NCBI RefSeq assembly: GCF_013368755.1
Contig: NC_049563.1
Coordinates: forward strand, 3,038,001-3,102,000
Source of the DNA: Talaromyces rugulosus
Taxonomy: Eukaryota; Ascomycota; Eurotiomycetes; Eurotiales; Trichocomaceae
Direction of reading: 5' to 3'
DNA: 64,000 bases
Shown here: one piece after another, positions 1 to 11,264 of the stretch
Layout of the letters: each line of letters opens with the position of its first letter
How positions within the stretch are numbered: the stretch's first letter is position 1
Program-made: the position numbers and the translations under genes
The notes under the pieces: generated by a model
The model's input: only the letters and a program-made list of their open reading frames with translations
Database searches by the model: none
Told to the model about the DNA's origin: nothing

Positions 1-363
1 GAGGGCGCACAGAGCCCCACTCGGACGCCTTTTTTTGGCTAAAAAGGAAGTGGGTACGAATCCGACACTGACTCACCGCCTTTGAAGCTGGGGCAAAATC
101 AGGACCACTGTGGGCCGCATATATCTTTATTCTTTGCTCGTTATTCAACCTATTATTCTTACTATTGAACATAGCGAACCTTTTTGAATTGCAAATTCTC
201 GTTTGCTGTACTTCTTGCGGTAGTACCGAGATATATACCTCCACAGCTTTTTGCGCTCCCATTCAGTGAACTTGGAAAATTAGATATTCGCCGCCGCGCA
301 AATAATCCCCCTTTGGCGCGCCTCAAGACGGCCGATCTACACCGAAAAAAAAACGCGCTCGAA
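1..363. promoter_or_regulatory. 5' flank of the Stm1-like gene
   Basis: No coding sequence is recognisable here. The stretch ends directly before the ATG at 364 and is presumed to be promoter and 5' UTR. An open frame runs in from 184 in phase with the gene, but its extra residues look like translated leader. The ATG at 364 opens a peptide beginning MADTLADP that looks like a natural N-terminus. Confidence 0.4.
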
Positions 364-1583
364 ATGGCTGATACGTTAGCTGACCCTACTGTCGCGGTCG
401 ACGAATTTGCCCAGACACGAGGGGCGGACGATCTATTCGATGACGAGATCGTCCCTATCTCTGGGGAGCAACAAATCCAACATGTGCATGATGATGAGCC
501 ATCCGTCGAAGAACCCAAACCGATAGAGCCTGCCACGCAAGAACCGGCCCCGTCACGACAGACTCGAGCACAGGCTCGCGAAGGCGCATCCGGCGATCGT
601 GGGCGCGGCCGAGGGCGAGGGCGAGGGCGTGGCGGTCGAGGTGGCCAGGATGCTGGGAGCAAGCATGCAGCTGTCGCGAAAGAGGACAAGGCAGAGTCTG
701 GGCCAAAAGACAGCAGCAGTTCCAGCGAGCAGCCTGAAGTACAGGCAGCCGAAGAGACCGACGAGAATGCTAGCGAAAGCAAAGGCGCTGCGGCTAAGAC
801 AGAAGCCAACCATGTACAGGCAGTGCGAGGAGACCGCAGTAAGACCGGTGGCATCAAGAAGGTATGGGATGAGTTTTCTACCCAAACAAGCTATCCAACA
901 GCCAGTACCACTGACACTTCACACAGCCGAAGCTCACCGACGAGGAACTAGCTGAACGCATGGCAGCAGCCAAACTCAACGCTGCCAAGCGATCAGCTGC
1001 GCATGCTCGCGCCGAGGCCGACGAAGCTTCATTCAACGAGCGTGAGAAAGCTGCTGCCGCAAAGCGCCGGCAGGAAGTGTTGAACCGCAAGGTCATGGAC
1101 AACGAGCGCGAACGGAACAGAATGCGCAAGTTGGGTGCACAGACAGGGCGTGAATGGGACGCCGAAAAGAAAGAAGAGGATTACAGTGGCCGCCGAGGTG
1201 GCGGCAGTCAGTTTCGAAGGGGCATGCATGGTGGTGTTACCGGCACCCCACGGCGCGAAAACAACAACGATTATCCCGAAAGAACTGAAGAAAGTCCTGG
1301 TCCTCGAGGCCGTGGACGAGGCAGAGGTGGTCGTGGTCGGGGACGAGGAGGCCGCGGTCATCAAAATCGCGACGAGAACCCAGCTACGACAGAAGCCCGT
1401 TCGGCACCCGGTGTTGATAACGAAAGCGAATTTCCGTCTCTTCCAGGAGGCTCTTCCAACGATGCTCCAGCGAAGCTTACGACAGATACTGTCAAACCGC
1501 CGGTGGTAGATCCGTTTGCTGCCCTGGACTCACCGGCTGAAGGCACTTGGGCAGACCAAGTTGACTTGGCCGAAAACAGTTAA
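364..1583 (+). CDS. Stm1/HABP4-PAI-RBP1-like RNA- and ribosome-associated protein
   Basis: Two exons, 364-861 and 927-1583, with a 65-bp phase-0 intron (GTATGG...ACACAG), give 384 aa. The N-terminus has an acidic segment (GADDLFDDEIVPI) as in Stm1-like proteins. Around residues 80-95 and again near 285-300 there are Arg-Gly tracts (RGG type) expected to bind RNA. Between them lies a basic, charged helix rich in Lys, Arg and Glu, followed by WDAEKKEEDYSGRRGG, which resembles the HABP4/PAI-RBP1 signature. Stm1 and relatives bind 80S ribosomes and G-rich nucleic acids and help preserve idle ribosomes. That role is transferred by family and not shown here. The exact orthologue (yeast Stm1 versus fission yeast Oga1 type) cannot be decided by eye. 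Confidence 0.75.
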
Positions 1584-2241
1584 TTTACGCCCTTATAAAC
1601 CCTGTACTTATATTGTTTATACCTCTTTTTTTTTTTTATGGCAACGATCGTCACGTAATATTTTTTACTATACATGGAACTATAGAGTTATTGATCTTGG
1701 CTCGACTATAACATCCCTTTGTACACGCAAGAGGAATTCGATGTTTTTTATATCAATTGATAATCTCTAGCCCTGACCCAGTTCATGAAGGCCTCATTCC
1801 AGTTAATCGCGAGCGATTATTGGATGCCATACCCTATACGGTCTCTTTCGAATTTAGTAGCCCATTAGAAGTGGGTTATGTTAAAACATGATTCTATACT
1901 GCGTTCTGCGTCCCCCTGGCGTTTATGCGCCATCAGACTTGTACCTAGTATCACAGTCACTTTGACCGTGTTTTCTCTAATTGTTTATTATATACTGGAT
2001 TTGGCAATAAGTTTTGCCGACCATGGCAACGCGGTTGGTGATTAACTGATGACATAGCCTGGTGTCGTTCGCTCACAGTGATATCACCGTTCCTTGTACG
2101 CCACAATCAGGAAACATGTAAACGCTGGATCCGACCCCATTTTTTACAAAAAGTAAAACCCCCGTTTTGTATCAACTATCAAAGCGTCAGAAATAGAGCC
2201 CCCCGAAAAAAACTTCCAGCACGCACCACTAGTATTCAAAG
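1584..2241. other. Intergenic, no gene seen
   Basis: AT-rich spacer between the Stm1-like gene and the next plus-strand gene. Short frames have no recognisable content. It should hold the 3' UTR of the first gene and the promoter of the second. Confidence 0.5.
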
Positions 2242-2727
2242 ATGACGCTGGGCGCCGGCGAAGAACAAAACCACCCCAGGACCTCGATCCCAGGAGGCAC
2301 CAGTGCCTTTCCCACCCCTGCCAACAACACCGACGGCGGTTCTGGAATTGGAGATAAAGGGTTTCACAAAGGTGGCGGCAGAGCTGTCTCAAGCACCGGT
2401 CATGGCCTTGGACACACACCATCGCCGAACCCGGCAGCTTCGTTTGGTAACTACTTGGGACTGAGTCAGCAAAAAGAAGCAGCAGGGAACAACGCGGCTC
2501 GACAGTTTGCAGAGGCCGGGGGGTATAATCGGACTACGTCAACAGGAGAACCGACATGTGCAACGGAAGATCATAGTTTCATGAGACATAAACCTGGGTG
2601 TCCGGAAACGTTGACGGGAACTGAATTCCTCAAGGGAGTTATAGGGCGGTGAGTGTTATTTCCTTGAGTATAGCAGTTTCTTGAACTGATTTTGTTTAGA
2701 ATCACCAAGTATGACCGTGGAGAATGA
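2242..2727 (+). CDS. Small Gly-rich protein of unknown function, two exons
   Basis: Not recognised. The frame from 2242 is joined across a 51-bp intron (2649-2699, GTGAGT...TTTAG, splitting an Arg codon) to a nine-codon tail ending at 2727, giving 144 aa. The N-terminal half is low-complexity, rich in Gly, Pro, Ser, Thr and Asn. The C-terminal half looks folded: GNYLGLSQQKEAAGNNAARQ, then FAEAGGYNRT, then two Cys residues (CATEDHSF, HKPGC), then a hydrophobic stretch ending ITKYDRGE. There is no signal peptide or membrane segment. The clean intron and the continuation into a plausible C-terminus favour a real gene. Function unknown. Confidence 0.6.
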
Positions 2728-2868
2728 TCCAAAAAGAGGAAGAAAAGGGATTCGGGAATACTTGAGATATTTTTTTTTTTATCACGTGGAAACTTGGTGT
2801 AGTGTACAATAAATTACTATAGTATTTTGACATCATCTGTATAAAGCTTATGATTAACGCTTTTAATC

Positions 2869-4775
2869 TTAACTAGTCTGTTTGGATGTTTTCCCTTTAA
2901 ACCGATCACGCAGCACGACTAGTCTGCTCAACAGTCGAGCTTTAAGACTCTGCGCACGAAGAGCCGGTTCATCAGCGGGAATAAAGCGACGAACGAGCAA
3001 GTTGAAAATGCTTCCGAATCCCAGCGCCATGACGGTGCTAGTCAAGATGATAACGTTATAGGGCATACTAAAGTCTGGCGTAGGAAGTGAAAGTAATAAC
3101 CCGGTTGTCCGCAAGTAGACAGACAACTGATCTTCTTTGCCCAAGATGCGTATCACCGCAGGGGCGACATTGAACCCTCGGTTTGCATCTGGAGGATACT
3201 CGGTGTATCGCAGAATAGCTTTCTCGATGTCGTATATCAAGGTCACAGTTGAATCGGCGGGAACGGAGAGGACCAACTCAAGCTGGGTGCCTCTTTCACG
3301 ATCAATAGCAGGCCGGTAATAGATGCCTTTGATGATCTCTGAGAATGGCAACTGGCGCGATACCCCATCATTCCCTACTACTGTGGCCTGTAGAGTGTGG
3401 AGATAAGGACGCACAAACCAAGGCAGCGACTCGAAATAGATAAAATCGACCGAGTCAACAGGAGATGGGTTCCTGAAAATCACCCGCATGCCTCCCCGTT
3501 CCTGTCCATGCCCGATAATGGTTCGCTCGGTGTGCAAGACTTCTTGCTCCAAGGGAACATGAGTTTTGATTTCCTCTTCCGGTAAAATAAGGTCGAAATC
3601 ATTAGAGGGTGGTAAACCGTAACATCTCGAAAACTCGTCGGAGCCTCTTATCTCAGACGCGCCCTCTGTGACAAACACGGATCTATCACTAGGCACTTTC
3701 ATACAAACAGTTAATGACCCATACCCTTCGTCAGTCAAGGGACAGTGGCCTTTCACTGAGCGTCCGAAGACCTCGGAAAGCGTCCATCCAATTTCGGATT
3801 TCCTCTCAAGAGGATAGCATGTATCGTCAGAGTTGTATGGTTTGGATGGGTCGCAAACAAGTTGTTCTGATGGAACAGGGCGAGGAATTGGGTTATCTGA
3901 GTAATTTATCAATGTTAGAGGCAGTTGCACATTTTCATGGTCATCATATACGTACCACGAGGGCGTTTAGATCTGTCAATGTCCAAAACCATGTCCACAC
4001 TCTGCTGGATTTCAACCAGGCACTCCTCGTTTCCGGACGGACAGGTAGGTCGGACATCGATAGACATGCTTTGCCAGGAGGCATCAAATAGCTTGTGTCC
4101 ATCAAAGAGACTAGAGATGCCCGCCTTCCCCTTGCACGGAAGCATTTTAAGGAACGGTGTGAGGTTTTCGGTGCAAACCACCTCGCCAGGCAGTGTGCCG
4201 TGAAGCAGGTGCAGCTGGCTAGAATTGGCATGATCTCCACGAGGCTCAAAGGAGACGACAGGGCGAGTTGTCCGTGTGCTATCGATGAAATTCAAAGAGG
4301 AACAAAACAGGCCGGAGAGGGATTGCGTCAAAGATATCCACTTGGCAAACGCACTGTATGGTTTGCAGCATTAATACATACACAATCCCAAAAGCTATCG
4401 AAAATTGGCTTGCACTCACTCTTTTTCAGATTCGGCCTCGACCCATGCCCACAACTCAACACCCGTTGCGCCTTCTTTATACCCTTCCCAAGGTCTTGTA
4501 CCCCAACTCTCAGCATCCCATCGACCGGTCGTGAAGCGAATGTGAAGCTCCTTTGTCTGCGTATGTTGTAGGATCTGGCCTAAAGAGCGAGGGAGATAGC
4601 GAAAATGCTGCTTCTCAAACGAAGACACGGACGAATTACTGCGAAAGTTGAACGAGGCCAGCAGCGACGAGCCGGGCAGGGGCTGTAAATCAAGGCGTTC
4701 ATGGTAGTCGGACGCTCCCAGACAGTCGGCGACAAAGACCGCGAGAATCGCGAGAAACGGGAAAAGGAAATTCAT
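2869..4775 (-). CDS. GPI16: GPI transamidase subunit Gpi16 (PIG-T)
   Basis: Three exons on the minus strand, 4775-4420, 4353-3956 and 3896-2869, give 593 aa, the usual length for Gpi16. Introns of 66 and 59 bp use GTGAGT and GTACGT donors. An N-terminal signal peptide (FLFPFLAILAVFVADCLGA) is followed by a lumenal domain with HERLDLQPLPG, the conserved LSGLFCSSLNFIDSTRT block, several Cys including a C-x6-C pair near the middle (CPSGNEEC), and DNPIPRP. One membrane span lies near the C-terminus (YNVIILTSTVMALGFGSIF) with a short basic cytosolic tail. In the ER the GPI transamidase complex replaces C-terminal signals of precursors with a GPI anchor; Gpi16 is disulfide-linked to the catalytic Gpi8 and stabilises it. 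The gene is divergent from LUC7 across 445 bp. Confidence 0.93.
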
Positions 4776-5220
4776 CCCGGCATTGTATGCGAGGTGGTGT
4801 TCTGGGACTGGCCCACGAGGTTGTTATTGTTATTGTTGTTCGTAGTATAATAATGACACTGGAGAGAGTTGGATGGGGTAAACTAGCTGAGAAAGCTCCG
4901 ATTGGGCAGAGCCCGCCTTGTACTATGCGCTCACCAATGTTTCTCCTTCACCGAAGAGTACTCAGCAGAGTATTCTAATAAAACATACCTGTCTTATAAT
5001 TCAAGTATATTCATACCAATCCATCTCTTGATGGTGTTCTCTTGCCCAAGTGTAAGCGCCAATCTGATTGGCTGCCAGAAGCGCAACCGCCACTAGCGCG
5101 CCGAAAAGGGACCAGGAATCTTTTGAGGTCGCGCTTTCACCTCTTGTCACAACCAGTTCTCTGTCGTCCAGCTGGAAACTCAAAAAACTACAAGGAGAGC
5201 TTATATACAGTCGTCTCAAA
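4776..5220. promoter_or_regulatory. Divergent promoter region GPI16 / LUC7
   Basis: 445 bp between the start codons of two divergently transcribed genes. No gene is recognisable. A TTATTGTTATTGTTGTTCG-type simple tract lies near the GPI16 side. Confidence 0.5.
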
Positions 5221-6203
5221 ATGGCAGCGGAGCAGAGGAAGCTGCTGGAGCAGCTCATGGGAGGTAAAGTTTCTCTGCGATCCTCAAAATCATCACAGCA
5301 AATGTACTGACTTTTCCCCCTCGAACAGCCGACCAGCTCATGGGCGGGGCAGCATCTCGCAATGCACAGCTCACCATTAGTGATCCAAAGGTCTGTCGAT
5401 CATACCTCGTCGGCACGTGTCCCCATGATCAGTTCACCAACACAAAACAAGATCTGGGCCCTTGTCCGAAAGTCCACAGCGAAGGTCTGAAAGCGGAGTA
5501 CGAAGCTGCTTCTGCAAGCGAGAAGGCGAAATGGGGCTTTGACTACGATTACATGCGCGACATGCAAAAGTATATCGATGAATGCGATAGGCGTATCGAT
5601 TCCGCCCAGCGTCGGCTTGAGAAAACGCCCGATGAGATCAAGCAGACAAACAATTTGGTATTGCTCCTCAGATCCACCTTTAATAGCTTACCTAGGCCTA
5701 TTGAACTAACACCCGTCTAGTTGAAACAAATATCGGAGCTTACCAAAACGATTAACTCCGGCCTTCTCGAAGTGTCTGTGATGGGCGAGATGGGTTCCGT
5801 ATCACTGGCAATGAACGAACTCTTCAAGATCCGCACCGCCAAGCATCAAAAGGAAACCCACGAACGCGAACTCAAAAATCTATCAGACACATCAGGCCCG
5901 TCTGGCCACCAGAAGCTGCAAGTCTGCGATGTTTGCGGTGCATACCTGAGTCGACTAGACAACGATCGCCGGTTGGCCGATCATTTCTATGGAAAGATGC
6001 ATATGGGCTACTCGGACATGCGCAAGACCTTTAAAAGGCTCAGGGAGGAGCTGAAAGGCCGTCCACCACCAGCAAGACATGATGATGGCTATGGCGATGA
6101 CGGTAGCTGGGGAGGACGTGGAGGAGGCGGCGGTGGCAGAGGATACGGAAGATCTGGCGGTGGAGGTGGAGGGTACAGAAAGAAAGGGGGTGGTAGATGG
6201 TAA
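5221..6203 (+). CDS. LUC7: U1 snRNP component Luc7-like protein
   Basis: Three exons, 5221-5263, 5329-5657 and 5721-6203, give 284 aa. The N-terminus MAAEQRKLLEQLMG then ADQLMG is typical of the LUC7 family. The first zinc finger (CCCH type) spans CRSYLVGTCPHDQF to CPKVH; the second (C2H2-like) is CDVCGAYLSRLDND with HFYGKMHMGY. A helical segment (YDYMRDMQKYIDECDRRID) lies between them. Luc7 belongs to the U1 snRNP and affects 5' splice-site choice. The C-terminus is a Gly-rich tail instead of the long RS domain of animal LUC7L proteins, in line with other fungi. Both introns are short (65 and 63 bp) with clean GT-AG ends. Confidence 0.93.
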
Positions 6204-6762
6204 GGTCAAACTTTGTACAGCAGAGATTTGATTTTCTTTTTCCACTTGACGACTCCGATGTTCTTTCTTATATACCTTCCGTTCAAAATGTTGCATAGCG
6301 CAGGCGTTTATCAAAACAGCAATTCAACCGTTTATTACTACTTTCTTTTTCCTTTTTTAACTGCGTAATTCAATATTTTGAAAACTAATATCAATGTTAA
6401 ACAACTGCTTGTCACGCTGAAGTTACTCGTCGAAGCTTTGTTCACTAAAAAGCCAACCCGACCAACTCCTAAACGACAATGAACTACATACAACATATTT
6501 ATGTACAGGCATAAAAGAAAAACACAAAATAACCCGACACGTTGAGCGCTATACTTTTTAAATATTGCTAGTAGACAATAAAAAATTGTAGTCATTTCCA
6601 TAGTTGCTGTGCATATCTACTTCACGACTCCTGGTGGTCCACCTTGTGATATAGGTGAACCAACCAGAAATGTTGTTGTGATTCGACCCTTCAATGGAAT
6701 TATGAATGTCGTTTGAGATAGCGCAGGTAATAGAAAGTAATACGCTAGTCGGACAACCAAGA
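6204..6762. other. Convergent 3' region LUC7 / BYE1
   Basis: 559 bp between two converging stop codons. AT-rich, with no recognisable coding sequence. It presumably holds both 3' UTRs and polyadenylation signals. Confidence 0.5.
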
Positions 6763-9568
6763 TTAGTGTCCTAGCTGGCCATTTTGACCAGGCGACGTGT
6801 ATTGCTGGATAGCAGTCATCAACGAGGCATAATCATTGGCAGCAGAGGGATTCTTTGCGATTATCTCTCGAACTATGTTCAATTGTGCAACATCTGCCGA
6901 GGGAGCCTTCTGTAGAAGCTCCTCAATCGCCGGCGATTTTGCCTGGGGTCCGAGAACATAAGCTGCAGCTGCAGCCCCGGTCAAGGGCACTTGCTGTGGC
7001 TGGCCATGAGCTTGCTGCTGCTGCTGTACTTGATATGCATTGCTGTGCCCCTGTTGAGAGAGAGCGTGGGATAAGGGACTGGCGTTGGCAATTGAGGGAT
7101 CAGGTGCTGGTCCGGTCACCGGAGTCGGTGCCTGCGAAACCTGCCGCAGTGCTGGCGAAGGAGAAGCGTACTGGCCATGCTGCTGTGTAAAGGGGGTTGA
7201 ATTCAATGGGCTAGCATGGTAAGGCGTAGCTTGTTCAGACGGTGGGTGGTCATCGCTCTTAACAACGAAAACAACGAGAAACATTTGATCAGGCGTTGGA
7301 TCCTCAATCGAATTGTTCTCAAGGAGTTGAAGAAACTCCGGTTTCTGGCTCGCTCCAGCCTCGATGGGGATGAGATATGTGTCTTTCACGGCTGCAATGG
7401 GATGCTGGCCAACGACACCATACCTTTTGCGATCAGTGAAGTAACTGAAAAGTTTACCGAATTCCGCTCGTTCAGCCGGGGAATCCGGGGCTGGAATTGC
7501 CACCACCGATACATCGGTCGAGTTGCTGAATCTCAATCCACAGAGATATTTGCTGGCAAGCTCAATAGAAATGCGCCCATCTATTACGAGATTTGACGGT
7601 ATCAGCTCGTTCCACGGGATTTTGCCACTCAAATCGGCGCCTGCAACATGCTTGGCAGTCGAGCCAAAGTCAGCAAGGGAGTTCATAGACACTCTTCCGC
7701 GCCAGATATCACTGCCTTCGAAATCCTTAGGGGAATAAGGTGGAGATTCCGTTCCTTCATCCTTAAGAAGATCGTCAATCTCCTTGTCGGCCTGGACTTT
7801 GCCACCAGGGGGTGGTGGGTGGTGCAGTTGCGGTGAAACCTCCGGGAACATGTGGTCTTGGTTTGTCGCTCCTGGAGAATGAGAACGACCAATATCACCA
7901 TTCGCTCCGTTTCCTTTTCCGTCGGCATTGAACTCCTGTGAATGCCTAGAGTTGGGGTTCACGAAGCCTGGTGCAGACGGGCTCTGAGGGCTGGGGTTTT
8001 CAACGTCGGCGGCAGCACGATGAACAGCCGTCGATGAAAAGATCGATTCCGACGTACCAGCCTGGCCATCCCCTTCAATGACCTCCTCGCCCTTGTGTGT
8101 ACGTCTGATCCGTGGACCTTGCTCTTGCATAATGATGTGTTGTTTTTCGGCCTCCCGTTTGATTTCGGCATCCTTCTGCTGTTGTTCTGCACTAGCCATG
8201 TCCTGGGAGCTCATAGTAGCAAGAACGCCGGGGGCAAGGCTGCCAGTGAGTAAACGATCACGTAAAACAGAATTCTTCTTGACGTTGAACATGATTGTTC
8301 GCAGCTGGTTCCTGTAGACGTCATTGGGGTCGCCAGATCCGCCGCATATATTCACGTACATAGCATGCTCAATCGCAAGGCCGATTGGCCGCGCGATATC
8401 CTCTGCTTGCTTGTCGGCTGGTAGCTTATAAGCACCTTGTTTCTGAGCCACGGCGACTTGGTCTAAGAAAAGATTCACCAAATGGATGGCAACCTTCTTG
8501 CGAGGCTCGCTGTCAATGTCCTCTGGTTTCTCAACAACATCCACAGACCCTTTTTCTACAACCGAAGCTTTGCGAGAGTTGGGTTCAGCAGAACTGGTTT
8601 TCCGAGAGTGGGCTGGTGAAGATTTCTTCGCCTTCTCGACAAGCTTATTTGGCTCTGAAAGCTTCTGTTGTTTTGACTTGGGGCCCTGTATTTGACAGTT
8701 AGTTACGCAATCACATTGTAGGTTTTATCAGGAATATGTAATTACTCACCACATCAGGCGTAGAGGGTTCTTTTTGGTCTTCGAACTTCCGTTTCTGCGT
8801 GCTAGGGGGCTTTGATTCACCGGCCCCCGAGGCCAAGGCTGGTGCCGGGCTCTTATGGTCTTCGGTAGCTGTCTGTGATGTCGCTGTAACAGAATTCTCC
8901 TTAGTAGGGCTCGGCGAAGTCGGACCTGGTGCAGGAGTTGACGGCGCACTCTGTTGTGACTTGACATCACTTGGCCTGGCACCACCTCGCTTGCCCTTCT
9001 TTCCCTTCTTCCGTTTGGCGGCCCTCTTTTCCTCGATCTCTCGCTGTCGACGCTGTGCAACTTCTTCCCAAGGCCTCTCTCCACGGTTCATCTTTTCCAG
9101 AAGAGCTTTGTGGTCCTCGGGCTTGCACTGCTCGCAATAGTATTCGTCAGGGGGCGCGCCTTTGTCGAATGACAAGCCCATGCAATCATTATGCTGCCAG
9201 GCTAAGCAACGGTCGCAGCAGATCATGTCCCGTTCAATGTCTTCCTCTTCCTCATATTCGCCACAGATGCATCGAATAATCTCTTCCTCCTCCTCGCTGG
9301 GGCCTGGCGTAGGTTCGGTGGATAGCTTTGAAGACCGGTCTTTGCCTTGGCCCTTTGTCCTCGACTTCTTCGAAGGCATATCTTGGACTAGGTCGAGGTT
9401 TTTGTGTTGCCCTTTCGTGGCTCGTCCCGATCGTCGAGGCTCATCTATTAAAATGCGGTCAGCTCGAGGTTCCAACAGAAAGGAGGTCCCAGGTCATATT
9501 ATTAGCTCCTCGCTAGGACCTGGGAACTGGTGGGGAATGCGGTGCTCGATGTTTTGCTTACCAGCCAT
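6763..9568 (-). CDS. BYE1: BYE1-like transcription factor (PHD finger, TFIIS central domain, SPOC)
   Basis: Exons 9568-9562, 9444-8750 and 8685-6763 give 874 aa. The first coding exon is only 7 nt (ATGGCTG) and is joined to GATGAGCC, giving the N-terminus MADEPRRSGRATKGQ. A PHD finger lies at about residues 61-109 (RCICGEYEEEED, CCDRCLAWQHNDC, EYYCEQC). Basic, Lys-rich segments follow. The TFIIS central (TFS2M) domain is near 290-420 (KKVAIHLVNLFLDQ, NDVYRNQLRTIMFNVK). A SPOC domain is near 560-710 (IWRGRVSMNSLADF). The C-terminus is Gln/Pro-rich. Bye1 binds RNA polymerase II through the TFIIS-like domain and histone H3 tails through the PHD finger, acting in early elongation. Length and domain order fit fungal orthologues. 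Confidence 0.92.
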
Positions 9569-10299
9569 GGTCGATATATTGTAGTTGTCAAGAATAAATT
9601 GTAATTCTACGTGTAATTTGAAAAGCTTGTTTGCGCAAATTGCGCTGACCGCGGTTTGACCGGGCTTTCTACGTCATGAAATTGCTAGACAAATACAAAT
9701 TGCAATCCTAAAACGCGGGATTCACACTCGGGCGAACAGGTATATTACTTGATGCAAGCCTGTCCTTTGTGATAACCACACGCTAAATTGACTGCAGTCT
9801 GTTGCTGACGCGCCTCCGACCTTGCCGCTGGGTAGTATTTAGGGCTAAGTGGGTGTACTTCGAGAAGAAGACGGTCAAATATGGGTGTCTGCGCTACCGC
9901 GATATTATATATGGCGCGTGGTCGGGTGAGTATCGGTTGTGTGGCGAGACGGATGGATGAGTAGCAAGAAAGAAGACGGTTGAAGGCGCTGGAATCTCAG
10001 GCGCGAGGAGCAGAGTATTATTAAGGCAGCCTAGCGCGGTCATGTGACCCCAGAAAGTGCGGAGAGCACCAGCCACAAGTCTCCGGCATGTAGCACCAGC
10101 CACAGGGTGCGTCCATTCCTCTTCTGGCAGTGGTGATGGCCCGAGCGCAGCCCTTCTTAGCGCCACATCTCGTCATAGGCGGCTCGGTGTTCAGCTGGAT
10201 ACGAAAATAATACCACCACCCCCCGTTTGCTGTGCTGTTTCCACCTCATCACCGACTCTTTCCAGTCTTGCAAAATTGTCGACATTCTCATTCACAATC
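9569..10299. promoter_or_regulatory. Divergent promoter region BYE1 / CCDC16-like gene
   Basis: 731 bp between divergent starts. An open frame continues upstream of 10300 in phase with the plus-strand gene, but the segment before the ATG at 10300 looks like leader. A pyrimidine-rich run (10190-10290) precedes that ATG. No separate gene is seen. Confidence 0.45.
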
Positions 10300-11061
10300 A
10301 TGGCTGATGTCCGGTCTTTACTTCGAAGCGAACTCGCGTCTCGATCGTCTGCGCAGAGTGGAAGTTCTGGAACGCGAGTGACAAAGAAGAGAAAGATCGA
10401 GGCCAGCGATGATGTGACGCGCAAAAAGTCGCGACCTACAACTCCTGGGCTTGATCAGACTCCCGAAGCTGCTGATAACGCGAATATACCGGGACCAGAC
10501 CAAAACATCGAAGTTACGACGGCGCACGACAGCCTTTCAGAAGATGAGGAAGCCGGTCCTACGCTCGAAAACGAATTCGATGACCAAGACAAAGAAATTG
10601 ACTCGTCTTCTACAAAACCTCAACAACAAATAAACGAGGATGAGTGGGCGGCCTTTGAACGCGAGGTCGTTGCACCTACACATAGAGCGCCACTTCCTGC
10701 TGCCGCGGTGGCGGCTGCGACTATATCTGCAGCGCCAGTCACTGCTGACGAGCTCGCCGCCGAACAACAAAAACGAAAAGAAGATCAAAGCCTAGAAAAT
10801 GAGGATGCAGAGGGCGAAAGGGAAGATGCTGCCCGACATTTAGAAGAAGAATTCGAGGAAATGGAGCAGTTGGAAGAGCGAGTAAAACGGCTCAAGGCCA
10901 AGCGCGAAGAGTTGAGGCAACATGTACCCGGAGAAGATGGTCTTGCCAATGCCACTGTCGAAGCCCAGAATACCACCCAGCAGGAAGGATACGAAAGTGA
11001 AGAAGAGGATGAAGCTGATGCTGACGGTGACGCCGATTGGGATGACTGGAGGTTTCGGTGA
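10300..11061 (+). CDS. CCDC16/ZNF830-like nuclear coiled-coil protein
   Basis: Single exon, 253 aa from the ATG at 10300, which opens MADVRSLLRSELASR, the N-terminus I associate with the CCDC16/ZNF830 family. A basic bipartite stretch (TKKRKIEAS...RKKSR) should act as a nuclear signal. The centre carries INEDEWAAFEREV. A long Glu/Lys/Leu coiled coil (residues about 165-215, EEEFEEMEQLEERVKRLKAK) precedes an acidic tail ending ADWDDWRFR. Animal relatives are linked to pre-mRNA splicing and the DNA damage response. The C2H2 finger that normally follows the N-terminal motif is absent, so this is either a diverged fungal branch or a different protein with a similar start. No intron is needed. Confidence 0.65.
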   Translation: MADVRSLLRSELASRSSAQSGSSGTRVTKKRKIEASDDVTRKKSRPTTPGLDQTPEAADNANIPGPDQNIEVTTAHDSLSEDEEAGPTLENEFDDQDKEIDSSSTKPQQQINEDEWAAFEREVVAPTHRAPLPAAAVAAATISAAPVTADELAAEQQKRKEDQSLENEDAEGEREDAARHLEEEFEEMEQLEERVKRLKAKREELRQHVPGEDGLANATVEAQNTTQQEGYESEEEDEADADGDADWDDWRFR

Positions 11062-11264
11062 AAAAATATACGAGCATGAGAATTCCTGCTTTTGCATCTA
11101 CACATCGATCTTCTGTATTTTATGTTGGAAGAAAAGACTCAGATACCCAGTTCACATTTGAACTTAGTTTGTAACGTAATAAGTTGACTTCAGTTTTGGC
11201 CCGGGTGACTCGGTGAACCGTTTACATCAATTCAAAATTTGAGTAGCTGGGACAACTATACTAT

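Noticed and set aside
162..1364. Several minus-strand and alternative-frame open frames over the Stm1-like gene
   Set aside because: They are shadows of the Gly/Arg-rich coding strand with biased composition and no independent support.
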